From: Candidatus Hydrogenedentota bacterium
GTDB lineage: Bacteria; Hydrogenedentota; Hydrogenedentia; Hydrogenedentales; SLHB01
NCBI GenBank assembly: GCA_020849535.1
Contig: JADLGB010000237.1
Span: forward strand, 1 to 56,205
Direction: 5' to 3'
Length of the DNA stretch: 56,205 bases
The notes under the pieces were generated by a model. That model searched no databases, was not told the origin of the DNA, and was given only the letters and a program-made list of their open reading frames with translations. Made by a program: the position numbers and the translations under genes. Positions 24,616-31,955 of this stretch are shown piece after piece; the first letter of the stretch is position 1, and each line of letters opens with the position of its first letter.

Positions 24616-25960
24616 CCGACGGTTCCTTCACTTGTTTCACGGCAGCCGTGACGCTACCTCGTTCAAAACGAATCTCCACGGAATCACCTGCGGCCAGTTG
24701 CCTGGCATCGCGAACGAGTGCCCGCTCCGGCAGTTTCCAGGCCAGCGCGTACCCGCGCGCCAATACGGCGAGCGGACTCAAGGCGTCCAGTTGGACCAGC
24801 AGCGGCGCAAGCCGGCCGCGGGCACGCGTGGCATTTGCGATGCCCCCTTGCACGAGGCGCCTGTACAGGGCTTGCAGCTCTCCGACGGCGCGGCGCACGC
24901 GCGCCATCGGCGACAACAACGCAATGGACCGCAGGGCGTGGTCCAGGCGGCGCCGTGCGAGGCTTGTGGTGTCGCGCAGTTGGCTTTCCATGCGCATGCG
25001 CAATTCGTCGACGCGTTGCCGGCGTTCGCGGACGAGTTCCTCGGGACGCCGGAACACATAGCTGGACTGCGCCAACGCGAGGCGGCTGCGCACGCGCGCA
25101 ACATGCCCGGCCAAACCCTGCGCGAGGCGCTTCTGGAATTGACGCACCGATTGGACCAGCGCTTCCTGCTCCTGAACGACCAACTCCGCCGCGGCCGAGG
25201 GCGTTGGCGCACGCACGTCCGCCACAAAGTCGGCGAGCGTGAAATCGATCTCGTGTCCCACGGCGGAAATGATGGGTGTCTTCGCCGCATAGATGGCCCG
25301 CACCACAATCTCTTCATTGAATGGCCACAGGTCCTCCAGCGAACCGCCGCCACGCCCCACAATCATGACATCCACGCCCAACTCTTCGAGCGCACGGATA
25401 CCCTCGACAATCTCCTCGGCGGCCTCCTCGCCCTGGACCCGCGCCGGATGAATCAGAATGTGCACGTTGGCGAAGCGCCGGTTAATCACATGCAGGATGT
25501 CGCGGATCGCCGCGCCCGTGGGGGACGTGACAATGCCAATGCGCCGTGGGAGAAGCGGAAGCGGCTTCTTGTGCTCCGGCTCAAAAAGGCCCTCCTCTGC
25601 AAGCTTCTTCTTGAGCTTCTCAAACGCCAACTGGAGGGCGCCCATGCCCTTCGGATGCATCTCGTCGCAAATGATCTGGTAGCTGCCCCGCTTCTCGTAG
25701 ACCGTCACCAGACCGAAGGCCACCACCTCCAGTCCGTTCTCCGGCCCAAACTTCAGCCGCATCAACTTGCCACGGAAAATCACGGCGTCGATTTGGCTGT
25801 CTTTGTCCTTCAACGTGAAGTAGGCGTGGCCCGCCGGGGACACCCGCCAATTGGAAATCTCGCCCGCCACCCAGATGTAACTGATCTCCGTTTCCAGGAG
25901 TTCCTTCACACGCCGGGTAAGCTGGCTGACTGTCAGAATTTCGGGTTTTTGTGTGGACAT
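24608..25960 (-). CDS. xseA: Exodeoxyribonuclease VII large subunit
   Basis: The start at 25960 (MSTQKPEILTVSQLTRRVKE) gives 450 residues, the usual family length. The N-terminal OB-fold is visible (ISYIWVAGEISNWRVSPAGH, AYFTLKDKDSQIDAVIFRG). The catalytic domain follows with RIGIVTSPTGAAIRDILHVI, IMIHPARVQGEEA-like text, VGRGGGSLEDLWPFNEE and ISAVGHEIDFTLADFVADVR, all near-invariant in XseA. A long coiled-coil region and a short C-terminal segment complete it. The role is ssDNA degradation in repair and recombination. Confidence 0.96.
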   Translation of the reverse strand: MSTQKPEILTVSQLTRRVKELLETEISYIWVAGEISNWRVSPAGHAYFTLKDKDSQIDAVIFRGKLMRLKFGPENGLEVVAFGLVTVYEKRGSYQIICDEMHPKGMGALQLAFEKLKKKLAEEGLFEPEHKKPLPLLPRRIGIVTSPTGAAIRDILHVINRRFANVHILIHPARVQGEEAAEEIVEGIRALEELGVDVMIVGRGGGSLEDLWPFNEEIVVRAIYAAKTPIISAVGHEIDFTLADFVADVRAPTPSAAAELVVQEQEALVQSVRQFQKRLAQGLAGHVARVRSRLALAQSSYVFRRPEELVRERRQRVDELRMRMESQLRDTTSLARRRLDHALRSIALLSPMARVRRAVGELQALYRRLVQGGIANATRARGRLAPLLVQLDALSPLAVLARGYALAWKLPERALVRDARQLAAGDSVEIRFERGSVTAAVKQVKEPSDG

Positions 25961-26024
25961 GGCGGCATTGTAGCGGAACAACTGGAATGGGGAAAAGCAC
26001 CAGGATCGCCTACCGGCATGCGAG

Positions 26025-26052
26025 GGCCCGCCGGGCGTTCACCCGGCGGGCC
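26025..26052. repeat. GC-rich perfect hairpin
   Basis: Arms GGCCCGCCGGG (26025-26035) and CCCGGCGGGCC (26042-26052) surround the loop CGTTCA. There is no T-run on either side, and the position upstream of xseA does not fit a terminator for a known gene. It may be a decayed repeat unit. Confidence 0.7.
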
Positions 26053-26297
26053 ATCACACCTTGTGCTCCCCTCCCGATGCGAAGCGGCCGCTGAGGACCG
26101 CAGACCCGCGATCTGGCTAGCCGCGCGCTGGCGAGGGGTCCGCCCCTCACACGCCGCGCATAGCTATGATCTGATATTTTAGCCTAAGTCCCGCATTTTT
26201 GCTAGAGGGTAGATGGCGCAGGGTAGACGCCTCAGTCCGGGTTTCCGGCATTTGAACAACCACTTTTGCAGCATTTTCGCAGATGCGTGCAGTGCGC

Positions 26298-26303
26298 TAT
26301 ACT
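26298..26303 (+). promoter_or_regulatory. Candidate -10 element for the HAD gene
   Basis: TATACT in the context GTGCGCTATACT, the same decamer as before the DUF3299 gene. A TTTTCG hexamer sits about 18 bases upstream. It would give a leader of about 28 bases and supports the GTG start at 26338. Confidence 0.4.
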
Positions 26304-26337
26304 CTCCGCTCGCCAACGACAGAGAAGAGGAGTGCCC

Positions 26338-27324
26338 GTGGAACCGCTCGTAGTCATCCCGAATATCGGCCCCATTTCACACGTATCCGGCTTCGTCCCC
26401 CTCGAACGATGCAGCGACGGCATCCGTGTTGCAGGGAAGGACGGTGTCGTTTCCATCACCGCCACCGGCGATCGCAAGGTCGAGTTTATCGCTTATGAGG
26501 ATCACGCTCTGGCCTATGTGCGTTCGGCCCTGGGGTATCCGGCCTATTACCCCGTGCATGCCGTCGCCATCAAGAAGCCGGTTGCCGCGGTCCTTATGGA
26601 CCTCGACGGTACGAGCGTGCGGAGCGAAGAGTTCTGGATCTGGATTATCCAGATGTCCACGGCAAGTCTGCTAGGCAATCCCAAGTTTGAATTGGAGGAA
26701 GCGGACCTGCCGTACGTTTCCGGGCACAGCGTGTCTGAGCACCTGCAGTACTGCATCTCAAAATACTGTCCTGACAAGACGGTGGAAGAGGCTCGCCAAT
26801 ACTACTTCGAACATACGGATCGCGAGATGCAGGCCATCCTCGAGGGCGAAGGCCGGGAAGGCGCGTTCACACCTTCGCCGGGATTGAAGGACTTTTTGTT
26901 GGAATTGCGTGGCCGGAACATCAAGATTGGCCTCGTCACGAGTGGTTTATACCAGAAGGCATGGCCGGAGATTGTCTCCGCGTTTCGGACCATCGGCCTG
27001 GGAGATCCCAAGGAGTTTTACGACGCGATTATCACGGCGGGATTCGCGATTCGTCCGGGCGAGCCGGGCACGCTCGGGGAGCTTTCTCCCAAGCCCCATC
27101 CCTGGTTGTATGCGGAGTGCGCACGTGTGGGACTGGGTATCGGCTTCGGCGAGCGTCATCGCGTGATTGGCATCGAGGACAGCGGTGCGGGCATCTGCTC
27201 TATTCGCCTCGCGGGATTTGCCCCAATCGGATTTGCCGGCGGCAATATCGACGAATCCGGCACGCGCGAACTGTGCACGGACTATTGCGCGACATTTGAA
27301 GAAGTGCTCGCGTTGCTCGGATAG
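26338..27324 (+). CDS. HAD-superfamily phosphatase (beta-phosphoglucomutase-like) with N-terminal extension
   Basis: The start is the GTG at 26338, 5 bases after AGAGGAG and downstream of the -10 element; the frame extends back to 26266, but that would cross the promoter. The 328-residue product carries an unusual N-terminal part of about 80 residues rich in beta strands, then the HAD core. Motif I is VLMDLDGTSVRSEEFW (D88, D90), motif II LVTSG, motif III lysine in SPKPHPWLYAECA, and motif IV GIEDSGAGICSIRLAGF. Between motifs I and II is a helical cap of class C1. Family members hydrolyse phosphate from sugar phosphates or isomerise them; the substrate here is unknown. The extension does not match a domain I know. 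Confidence 0.82.
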   Translation: MEPLVVIPNIGPISHVSGFVPLERCSDGIRVAGKDGVVSITATGDRKVEFIAYEDHALAYVRSALGYPAYYPVHAVAIKKPVAAVLMDLDGTSVRSEEFWIWIIQMSTASLLGNPKFELEEADLPYVSGHSVSEHLQYCISKYCPDKTVEEARQYYFEHTDREMQAILEGEGREGAFTPSPGLKDFLLELRGRNIKIGLVTSGLYQKAWPEIVSAFRTIGLGDPKEFYDAIITAGFAIRPGEPGTLGELSPKPHPWLYAECARVGLGIGFGERHRVIGIEDSGAGICSIRLAGFAPIGFAGGNIDESGTRELCTDYCATFEEVLALLG

Positions 27325-27697
27325 CGCACGGAAAAGTCGCAACAAAACGAAGAGGTTCGTCCACCGATTACACTGATGGCACCGATTCAAGGAGGAGACT
27401 TTCCGAAGAAGAATGCAGATGAACGCCGATAAAGGAGAGATGCAGACGACCCTACCCGAGCACGGTATTGCGGCCTGAAGGGCCAGAAACATATCAGTCC
27501 AGGGCAGAGCGAAGCGCCGCCCTGGGAAAACGGCGCCCCCCAATCCTGAGCGCTGAAAGTGCGACACCACGCTCAGCGCGTCCGCAATCTGACGGGGTGC
27601 AAGAGAAAGAGGGTTGGTGCCACAGCTTTGAAGACGGAGGTTGGGCTGGAATCCCGGCAGAAGTAGAAGAGTCCAAACGTGAGAGTCCAGTGCGAAC
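27325..27697. other. Intergenic region with mosaic repeat, no supported gene
   Basis: The 373 bases between the HAD gene and the next plus-strand gene are taken up by mosaic repeat copy C. I see no ribosome site or product worth calling. A plus-strand reading frame at 27468-27701 and a long minus-strand frame both read through repeat text. Confidence 0.6.
27330..27580 (+). repeat. Mosaic intergenic repeat, copy C (short)
   Basis: Shared modules in the same order as copy B: GGCACCGATTCAAGGAGGAG (about 27377), ATGCAGATGAACGCCG (about 27413), TGCGGCCTGAAGGGCC (about 27469), the hairpin with arms CCAGGGC (27499-27505) and GCCCTGG (27519-27525), and CCCCCAATCCTGAGCGCTGA followed by AAGTGCGACAC (about 27536). 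The loop of the hairpin (AGAGCGAAGCG) is the reverse complement of that in copy A. Confidence 0.7.
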
Positions 27698-29308
27698 ATG
27701 AATCATTTTCATCAATTCACACATAAGCTCGCTCTCTTTTCGTGCGTTCTCGGGGGAGCAGCGGTTCTGATGGCGACAGTGGCATGTGCATCGGGCGAGT
27801 CAGGGCCGAGCCTCTCACTCCCGGATGCCGAGATTGCCGTTGCCTATGAGAAGGCGGCTACGCAGAATGTCCTGGCGGCGGTCAATCCCAACGTCTTCGT
27901 TGGCTACTGGTCTGTCTGCGCCGATGGCATCGGTTTTGGGTATGGCAACACGTACCCCGCGCTCGACGGCCATCAGATGGCCGATGCGTTGTTGTGGCTC
28001 GGCAAGATCGATGTTGTAAGAGCGAATTGGGATTATGTGAAGTCGTTTCAGCGTCCGAACGGGCAACTGCCCTTTGCGATCCTGCCTTCGCTGGCGGGCC
28101 AGGAAATTGGCCCGGAAGGGGCCCGTGCGCCGGTGGACGCCAACGGGGGCCTCTACCGCCATTGGGTACCCGCCGATCCACTGCGCGCGCTCGGTTATCC
28201 GACGTATATCCAGAACGCCGACATTATTTTCCGCTACACCGGCGACGGCGAATGGCTGGGCGCGCAATTGCCATCCATCAACCTCGCGGCGGATTTCCTG
28301 GCGTCCCTGACGACTCCTGAGGGCGCGGTTGCAGGTGCGGGGTACTATGTGGAGCGCCCCACGCGCGTGGAGTATGACGGCGTCGCGCAATGCTATTCGG
28401 TGGACGCGTTTCGTCGCGTGGCGGACCTCAACGCGATTGCAGGCAACACCGATGCGTCCGCTCGCTATCGCCGGTTTGCGGACTCGATCGAATCGCACTT
28501 CCGCACGCGGTTCTGGGTGAAGGACCACTTCGCCGAGTACATCCATCCGGAACGCGGGGTCATCGCTACGCACGGGTTCACGGACGTGGATTGGGCCGCA
28601 ATCGCAACGGGCGGTGCGTCTGCCGAGCAATGCGCCATCTTGTGGCCCCAATTGCGGAATGAGCCGCTCTTCCGCTACAGCGGGATGCCCACGGGCATCG
28701 CGACGCACCCGGAGGCGTATGAGTCCTGGGAGTTCGCATATGATGACCGCATGGACCTTGCCGCCATGGGCCGCGTGTGGTACCTGGAGTGCTGGGCGCG
28801 GGCGCGCATGGGCGATGCGCCCGGTCTCGTGGACGCGATCCGCCGTGTGTGCGAGGTTGGCAAGAGCAGCGGCTACTATTGGCGGGAACGCTATGGGGCG
28901 GAGGGCGGCTTCGGCGCGGAGAAGTACTGCGAGTATCCCGCGAATCTCATTCGCATCGTGCAGCGATTCCTGCTGGGGGTCGAGTACACGTTGGACGGCG
29001 CACTGGTACTTGCTCCGACCGTTTCGGAGGAATACTGGCAAAAGGGTTTCGGCCAGACCCTGCAATGGCGCGGCCGGCGATTCGCGTACACATTGACTCA
29101 GGATACGATGCAGGGGGAGTATGCGGGAAAGGACTCGCTGGAAGTGCGTGTGCGGTTTCCCGTTGCGCCGGAGACAGCACGGCTGCTCGTGACGGCCGAT
29201 GGGCAGAAGATTCACTCTATAACGCATGCGGGCTATGCTGTCTTCACGATTCCCGAGGCCTCCCCGGAAAAGCCGTGCCGCCTAACAGTATTACTCTCAA
29301 ACTCATGA
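27698..29308 (+). CDS. Exported (alpha/alpha)6-barrel glycosidase-like protein
   Basis: A 536-residue product. The N-terminal 30 residues form a signal peptide ending ATVAC, which could be a lipoprotein site although the -3 residue is not ideal. The body alternates helices with motifs of six-hairpin glycosidases such as GH78 or GH63-like enzymes: YWSVCADGIGFGYGNTYPAL, then MADALLWLGKID; LPFAILPSLAGQEIGPEG; CYSVDAFRRVADLNAIAGNT; YDDRMDLAAMGRVWYLECWA. A C-terminal beta-sandwich (VRVRFPVAPETARLLVTADG) follows. It is the first gene of a plus-strand cluster reaching 38710. Exact specificity and catalytic acid are not assignable by eye. Confidence 0.7.
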   Translation: MNHFHQFTHKLALFSCVLGGAAVLMATVACASGESGPSLSLPDAEIAVAYEKAATQNVLAAVNPNVFVGYWSVCADGIGFGYGNTYPALDGHQMADALLWLGKIDVVRANWDYVKSFQRPNGQLPFAILPSLAGQEIGPEGARAPVDANGGLYRHWVPADPLRALGYPTYIQNADIIFRYTGDGEWLGAQLPSINLAADFLASLTTPEGAVAGAGYYVERPTRVEYDGVAQCYSVDAFRRVADLNAIAGNTDASARYRRFADSIESHFRTRFWVKDHFAEYIHPERGVIATHGFTDVDWAAIATGGASAEQCAILWPQLRNEPLFRYSGMPTGIATHPEAYESWEFAYDDRMDLAAMGRVWYLECWARARMGDAPGLVDAIRRVCEVGKSSGYYWRERYGAEGGFGAEKYCEYPANLIRIVQRFLLGVEYTLDGALVLAPTVSEEYWQKGFGQTLQWRGRRFAYTLTQDTMQGEYAGKDSLEVRVRFPVAPETARLLVTADGQKIHSITHAGYAVFTIPEASPEKPCRLTVLLSNS

Positions 29309-29327
29309 GCGACAGAGGATTTCACGC

Positions 29328-30251
29328 ATGAGTAAGTTCTTTCGCACCAGCTTCGGCCTGCTGCTGTTCGTGTTGGTAACATCCATCGCACTCGCTGGCG
29401 CGGGTGGACTCAGGAAGGTTATTGACACGGCCGCAGTCCTTCGCGATGCCGCCTTCTATCGCGACCTGGCCTATGTGAGCAACGGACATGAACGCCAGAG
29501 ACTGGACCTCTTTGTGCCCGCGAACGCGGCAACTCCGCCTCTCATCATTCTGGTTCATGGCGGCGCGTTTCGTGCGGGCAGCAAGGAGAACATGAGGCCC
29601 GCGCCGTTTCTCCGGCACGGGTACGCCGTCGCTTCGATCAACTACCGCTTGAGCGGCGATGCCCTGTGGCCGGCCCAGATTGAAGACTGCAAGGCGGCCG
29701 TGCGGTGGCTGCGCGCGCACGCGAAGGAGTACGGCTACGATCCAGAGCGGATCGGCGCGCACGGCACCTCGGCGGGCGGACACCTGGTGGCCATGCTTGG
29801 ATCAACCAGCGCAGACATGAAATTCGACGTGGGCGAGAACCTCGACGTCTCCAGTCGCGTGCAGGCGGTCGCGGACTTCTTCGGACCCACTGATTTCCTT
29901 CAGATGGATGCGCACCGCATTCCCACCGGACAGGTGCACGATGGACCCGATTCCCCGGAGTCCCTGCTCATAGGCGGCAGCATTCAGGAGAACAAGGAGA
30001 AGTCGACCAGCGCGAACCCAATCGCGTACGTGTCGAAGGAATCTCCCCCATTCCTGATCGTACACGGGGACATGGACCCGCTCGTGCCCTGGCATCAAAG
30101 CCAACTGCTCTTTGACGCGCTCGCGGGCACGGGAGTCCCCGTCACGTTCTACACCGTGGGCGGCGGCGGGCACGGCGGTTTCCGCGATCCCCATGTGGAG
30201 GCGCTGATGCTGGAATTCTTCGCGAAGCACCTCAAGCGCGGCAGGGAGTAG
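29328..30251 (+). CDS. Secreted alpha/beta-hydrolase (carboxylesterase, BD-FAE-like)
   Basis: A 307-residue esterase with signal peptide (LLLFVLVTSIALAGA). The oxyanion-hole motif is HGGA at residues 77-80, the nucleophile elbow is GTSAGG with Ser148, the acid is in HGDMDPLV (Asp250 most likely), and the catalytic His282 is in GGGGHGGF. This is the hormone-sensitive-lipase-like / BD-FAE layout, typical of acetyl- or feruloyl-esterases acting on plant polysaccharides. It lies 19 bases after the glycosidase gene, so de-esterification alongside glycan cleavage is a reasonable inference. Confidence 0.88.
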   Translation: MSKFFRTSFGLLLFVLVTSIALAGAGGLRKVIDTAAVLRDAAFYRDLAYVSNGHERQRLDLFVPANAATPPLIILVHGGAFRAGSKENMRPAPFLRHGYAVASINYRLSGDALWPAQIEDCKAAVRWLRAHAKEYGYDPERIGAHGTSAGGHLVAMLGSTSADMKFDVGENLDVSSRVQAVADFFGPTDFLQMDAHRIPTGQVHDGPDSPESLLIGGSIQENKEKSTSANPIAYVSKESPPFLIVHGDMDPLVPWHQSQLLFDALAGTGVPVTFYTVGGGGHGGFRDPHVEALMLEFFAKHLKRGRE

Positions 30252-30368
30252 ACAAGCGCACCTTGTACCCGCCGGCTGAATCGGCTAGGGTGTTGCTCAT
30301 TGTGGGCGTCAGGAGAAATCCCGCGCTCATGGGCCGCTGGAGCCAGACATTTGGGGAGAGGGAGCGGT

Positions 30369-31955
30369 ATGGCGGGGATCCAGATCGTCGATGTCGGCGT
30401 CATTGTGGTGTACCTGGCGTCCATGGTGGGAATCGGCGCGCATTTCTCCGGCCGGCAGAAGACCGCCTCGGAGTATCTCCTTGCAAACAGGAGCGTGGGG
30501 TGGCTGGCCATTGGCCTCTCCCTGCTCGCCTCGCTGAACAGCGCCGCGGACTACGTCATCGGCCCGGCCATGATTCTCGAATTCGGCTTCATGAATCTCC
30601 TCTGGATCCTGCCGGTCTTCCTTTCCTTTCCGATCATCTTCGGTTACTTCCTGCCCTTTTATGGTCGCCTCCGCGTGTACAACTGCTACGAGTACCTCGA
30701 GCACCGTTTTGATCTCGGCATCCGGCTCATCGTTACCTCGCTGTTCATCATCTGGCGCATCACGTGGATGGGCGCCACGATCTATCTTCCCGCCTATGTA
30801 CTCAATGTGGTGATGGGATTCGATCTGTACTGGACCATCCTTGTGCTGGGTGCCGTTACGACCTTGTATACCGCGTTGGGAGGCGTACGGGGTGCTATCT
30901 GGACCGATGTCTCTCAGGCCGTGATCATGTTTGCGGGATTGATTCTGGCCGCATGGCTTGTCATCCGAGAGATTCCCGGCGGCTTTGGCGAAGTGTGGAA
31001 CATCAGCCGCGACGGTGGGTTCATGCAATTCACGGCCAAGATCCCGGCCATGGAGACGGCGCAGACCTTCTGGGAGAAAGCCAGCGCCTACTTCACCGCG
31101 CCGCTGACTCTTTGGTCGATTCTGATTGTGGGGACTCTATCCAAGCTGACGTCCTACGGCGCGGATCAAGTTATGGTACAGCGCTACCTGGCCTCTCGCT
31201 CCATGGAGGACAGCCGCCAGGGTTTCGTCCTTAATACCGTGGCGTACATCATCTATTCCCTTCTGTTCATCATTCTCGGCATGGCCCTCTTCGCCTACTA
31301 CAAACTCAATCCCCTGCCGGAAGGGGCCACCCACGAATACGTCTTTCCTTACTTCATCGGGAACTCCATGCCGGTGGTCATGAAGGGCCTGGTCATCGCG
31401 GCCATCTACGCGGCGGCCCAATCCAGCGTCAGCTCCGGCGTGACCGCCGCGACGTCGGCCGTCTACACGGATTTCTACATCCGCCTGGTCTATGGGCACG
31501 TGGACGCCGACCAGCAGGATCTGCGCCTTACGGAGGTGCAGAAAGTTTGGTTTGCCCGAATCTCCGCACTTCTGCTCGGCATTTGCGTGACCCTGTTCGC
31601 CTGCGTGTTCAAAGATCTGGCGGACAACAGTGGCCTGTTCGCCGCGTTCCGTAAGGTGGTGGGCATTTTCGAGGGACTGCTGGTTCCCATCTTCCTTCTC
31701 GGGATGTTCTCCAAGCGGGTCGGTGCCGCGGGCGTGTACGCGGGCGCGGCGTGTGGTTTCGCTGCCTCCTACTACTGGGGATTCCACACGAACCTCGGAT
31801 TCAGTTGGAACACGGCGGTGGCCTTTGCAGTGACCATACTCGTTGCCCAGGTGGTCAGCACGTTCACACCAGGCCCGAGCCGCGTGCAACGGGAATGGCT
31901 GTGGAAGGCGATCATGAATCGCTCGCCAGTGCCGGATTTGAAGGAGACAGGGTAG
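30369..31955 (+). CDS. Sodium:solute symporter (SSS family)
   Basis: The start at 30369 has GGGAG just upstream; the open frame reaches back to 30300 without one. A 528-residue polytopic protein with SSS signatures: VGVIVVYLASMVGIGAHFSG, TASEYLLANRSVGWLAIGLS, YCEYLEHRF-type loop (NCYEYLEHRFDLGIR), YTALGGVRGAIWTDVSQAVI, and LVIAAIYAAAQSSVSSGVTA. It is more like the solute:Na+ symporters of uronate/sugar clusters than like PutP. Its stop TAG overlaps the next start by one base. It presumably imports the product of the secreted enzymes encoded on either side. Confidence 0.93.
   Translation: MAGIQIVDVGVIVVYLASMVGIGAHFSGRQKTASEYLLANRSVGWLAIGLSLLASLNSAADYVIGPAMILEFGFMNLLWILPVFLSFPIIFGYFLPFYGRLRVYNCYEYLEHRFDLGIRLIVTSLFIIWRITWMGATIYLPAYVLNVVMGFDLYWTILVLGAVTTLYTALGGVRGAIWTDVSQAVIMFAGLILAAWLVIREIPGGFGEVWNISRDGGFMQFTAKIPAMETAQTFWEKASAYFTAPLTLWSILIVGTLSKLTSYGADQVMVQRYLASRSMEDSRQGFVLNTVAYIIYSLLFIILGMALFAYYKLNPLPEGATHEYVFPYFIGNSMPVVMKGLVIAAIYAAAQSSVSSGVTAATSAVYTDFYIRLVYGHVDADQQDLRLTEVQKVWFARISALLLGICVTLFACVFKDLADNSGLFAAFRKVVGIFEGLLVPIFLLGMFSKRVGAAGVYAGAACGFAASYYWGFHTNLGFSWNTAVAFAVTILVAQVVSTFTPGPSRVQREWLWKAIMNRSPVPDLKETG

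Larger units (their letters stand above)
25961..26337. other. Divergent intergenic region between xseA and the HAD gene
   Basis: No gene is supported in these 377 bases. They hold a perfect 11-bp hairpin (26025-26052), a 10-base palindrome CATAGCTATG (26159-26168) and the candidate plus-strand promoter at 26298. Confidence 0.6.

Noticed and set aside
24341..26182. 613-codon plus-strand open frame
   Set aside because: Lies entirely antisense to xseA/xseB, whose families are certain; the translation has no recognisable domain.
26947..27699. 250-codon minus-strand frame
   Set aside because: Runs from a repeat into the antisense strand of the HAD gene; not protein-like.
27815..29227. 470-codon minus-strand open frame
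   Set aside because: Shadow of the glycosidase-like gene at 27698; no ribosome site.
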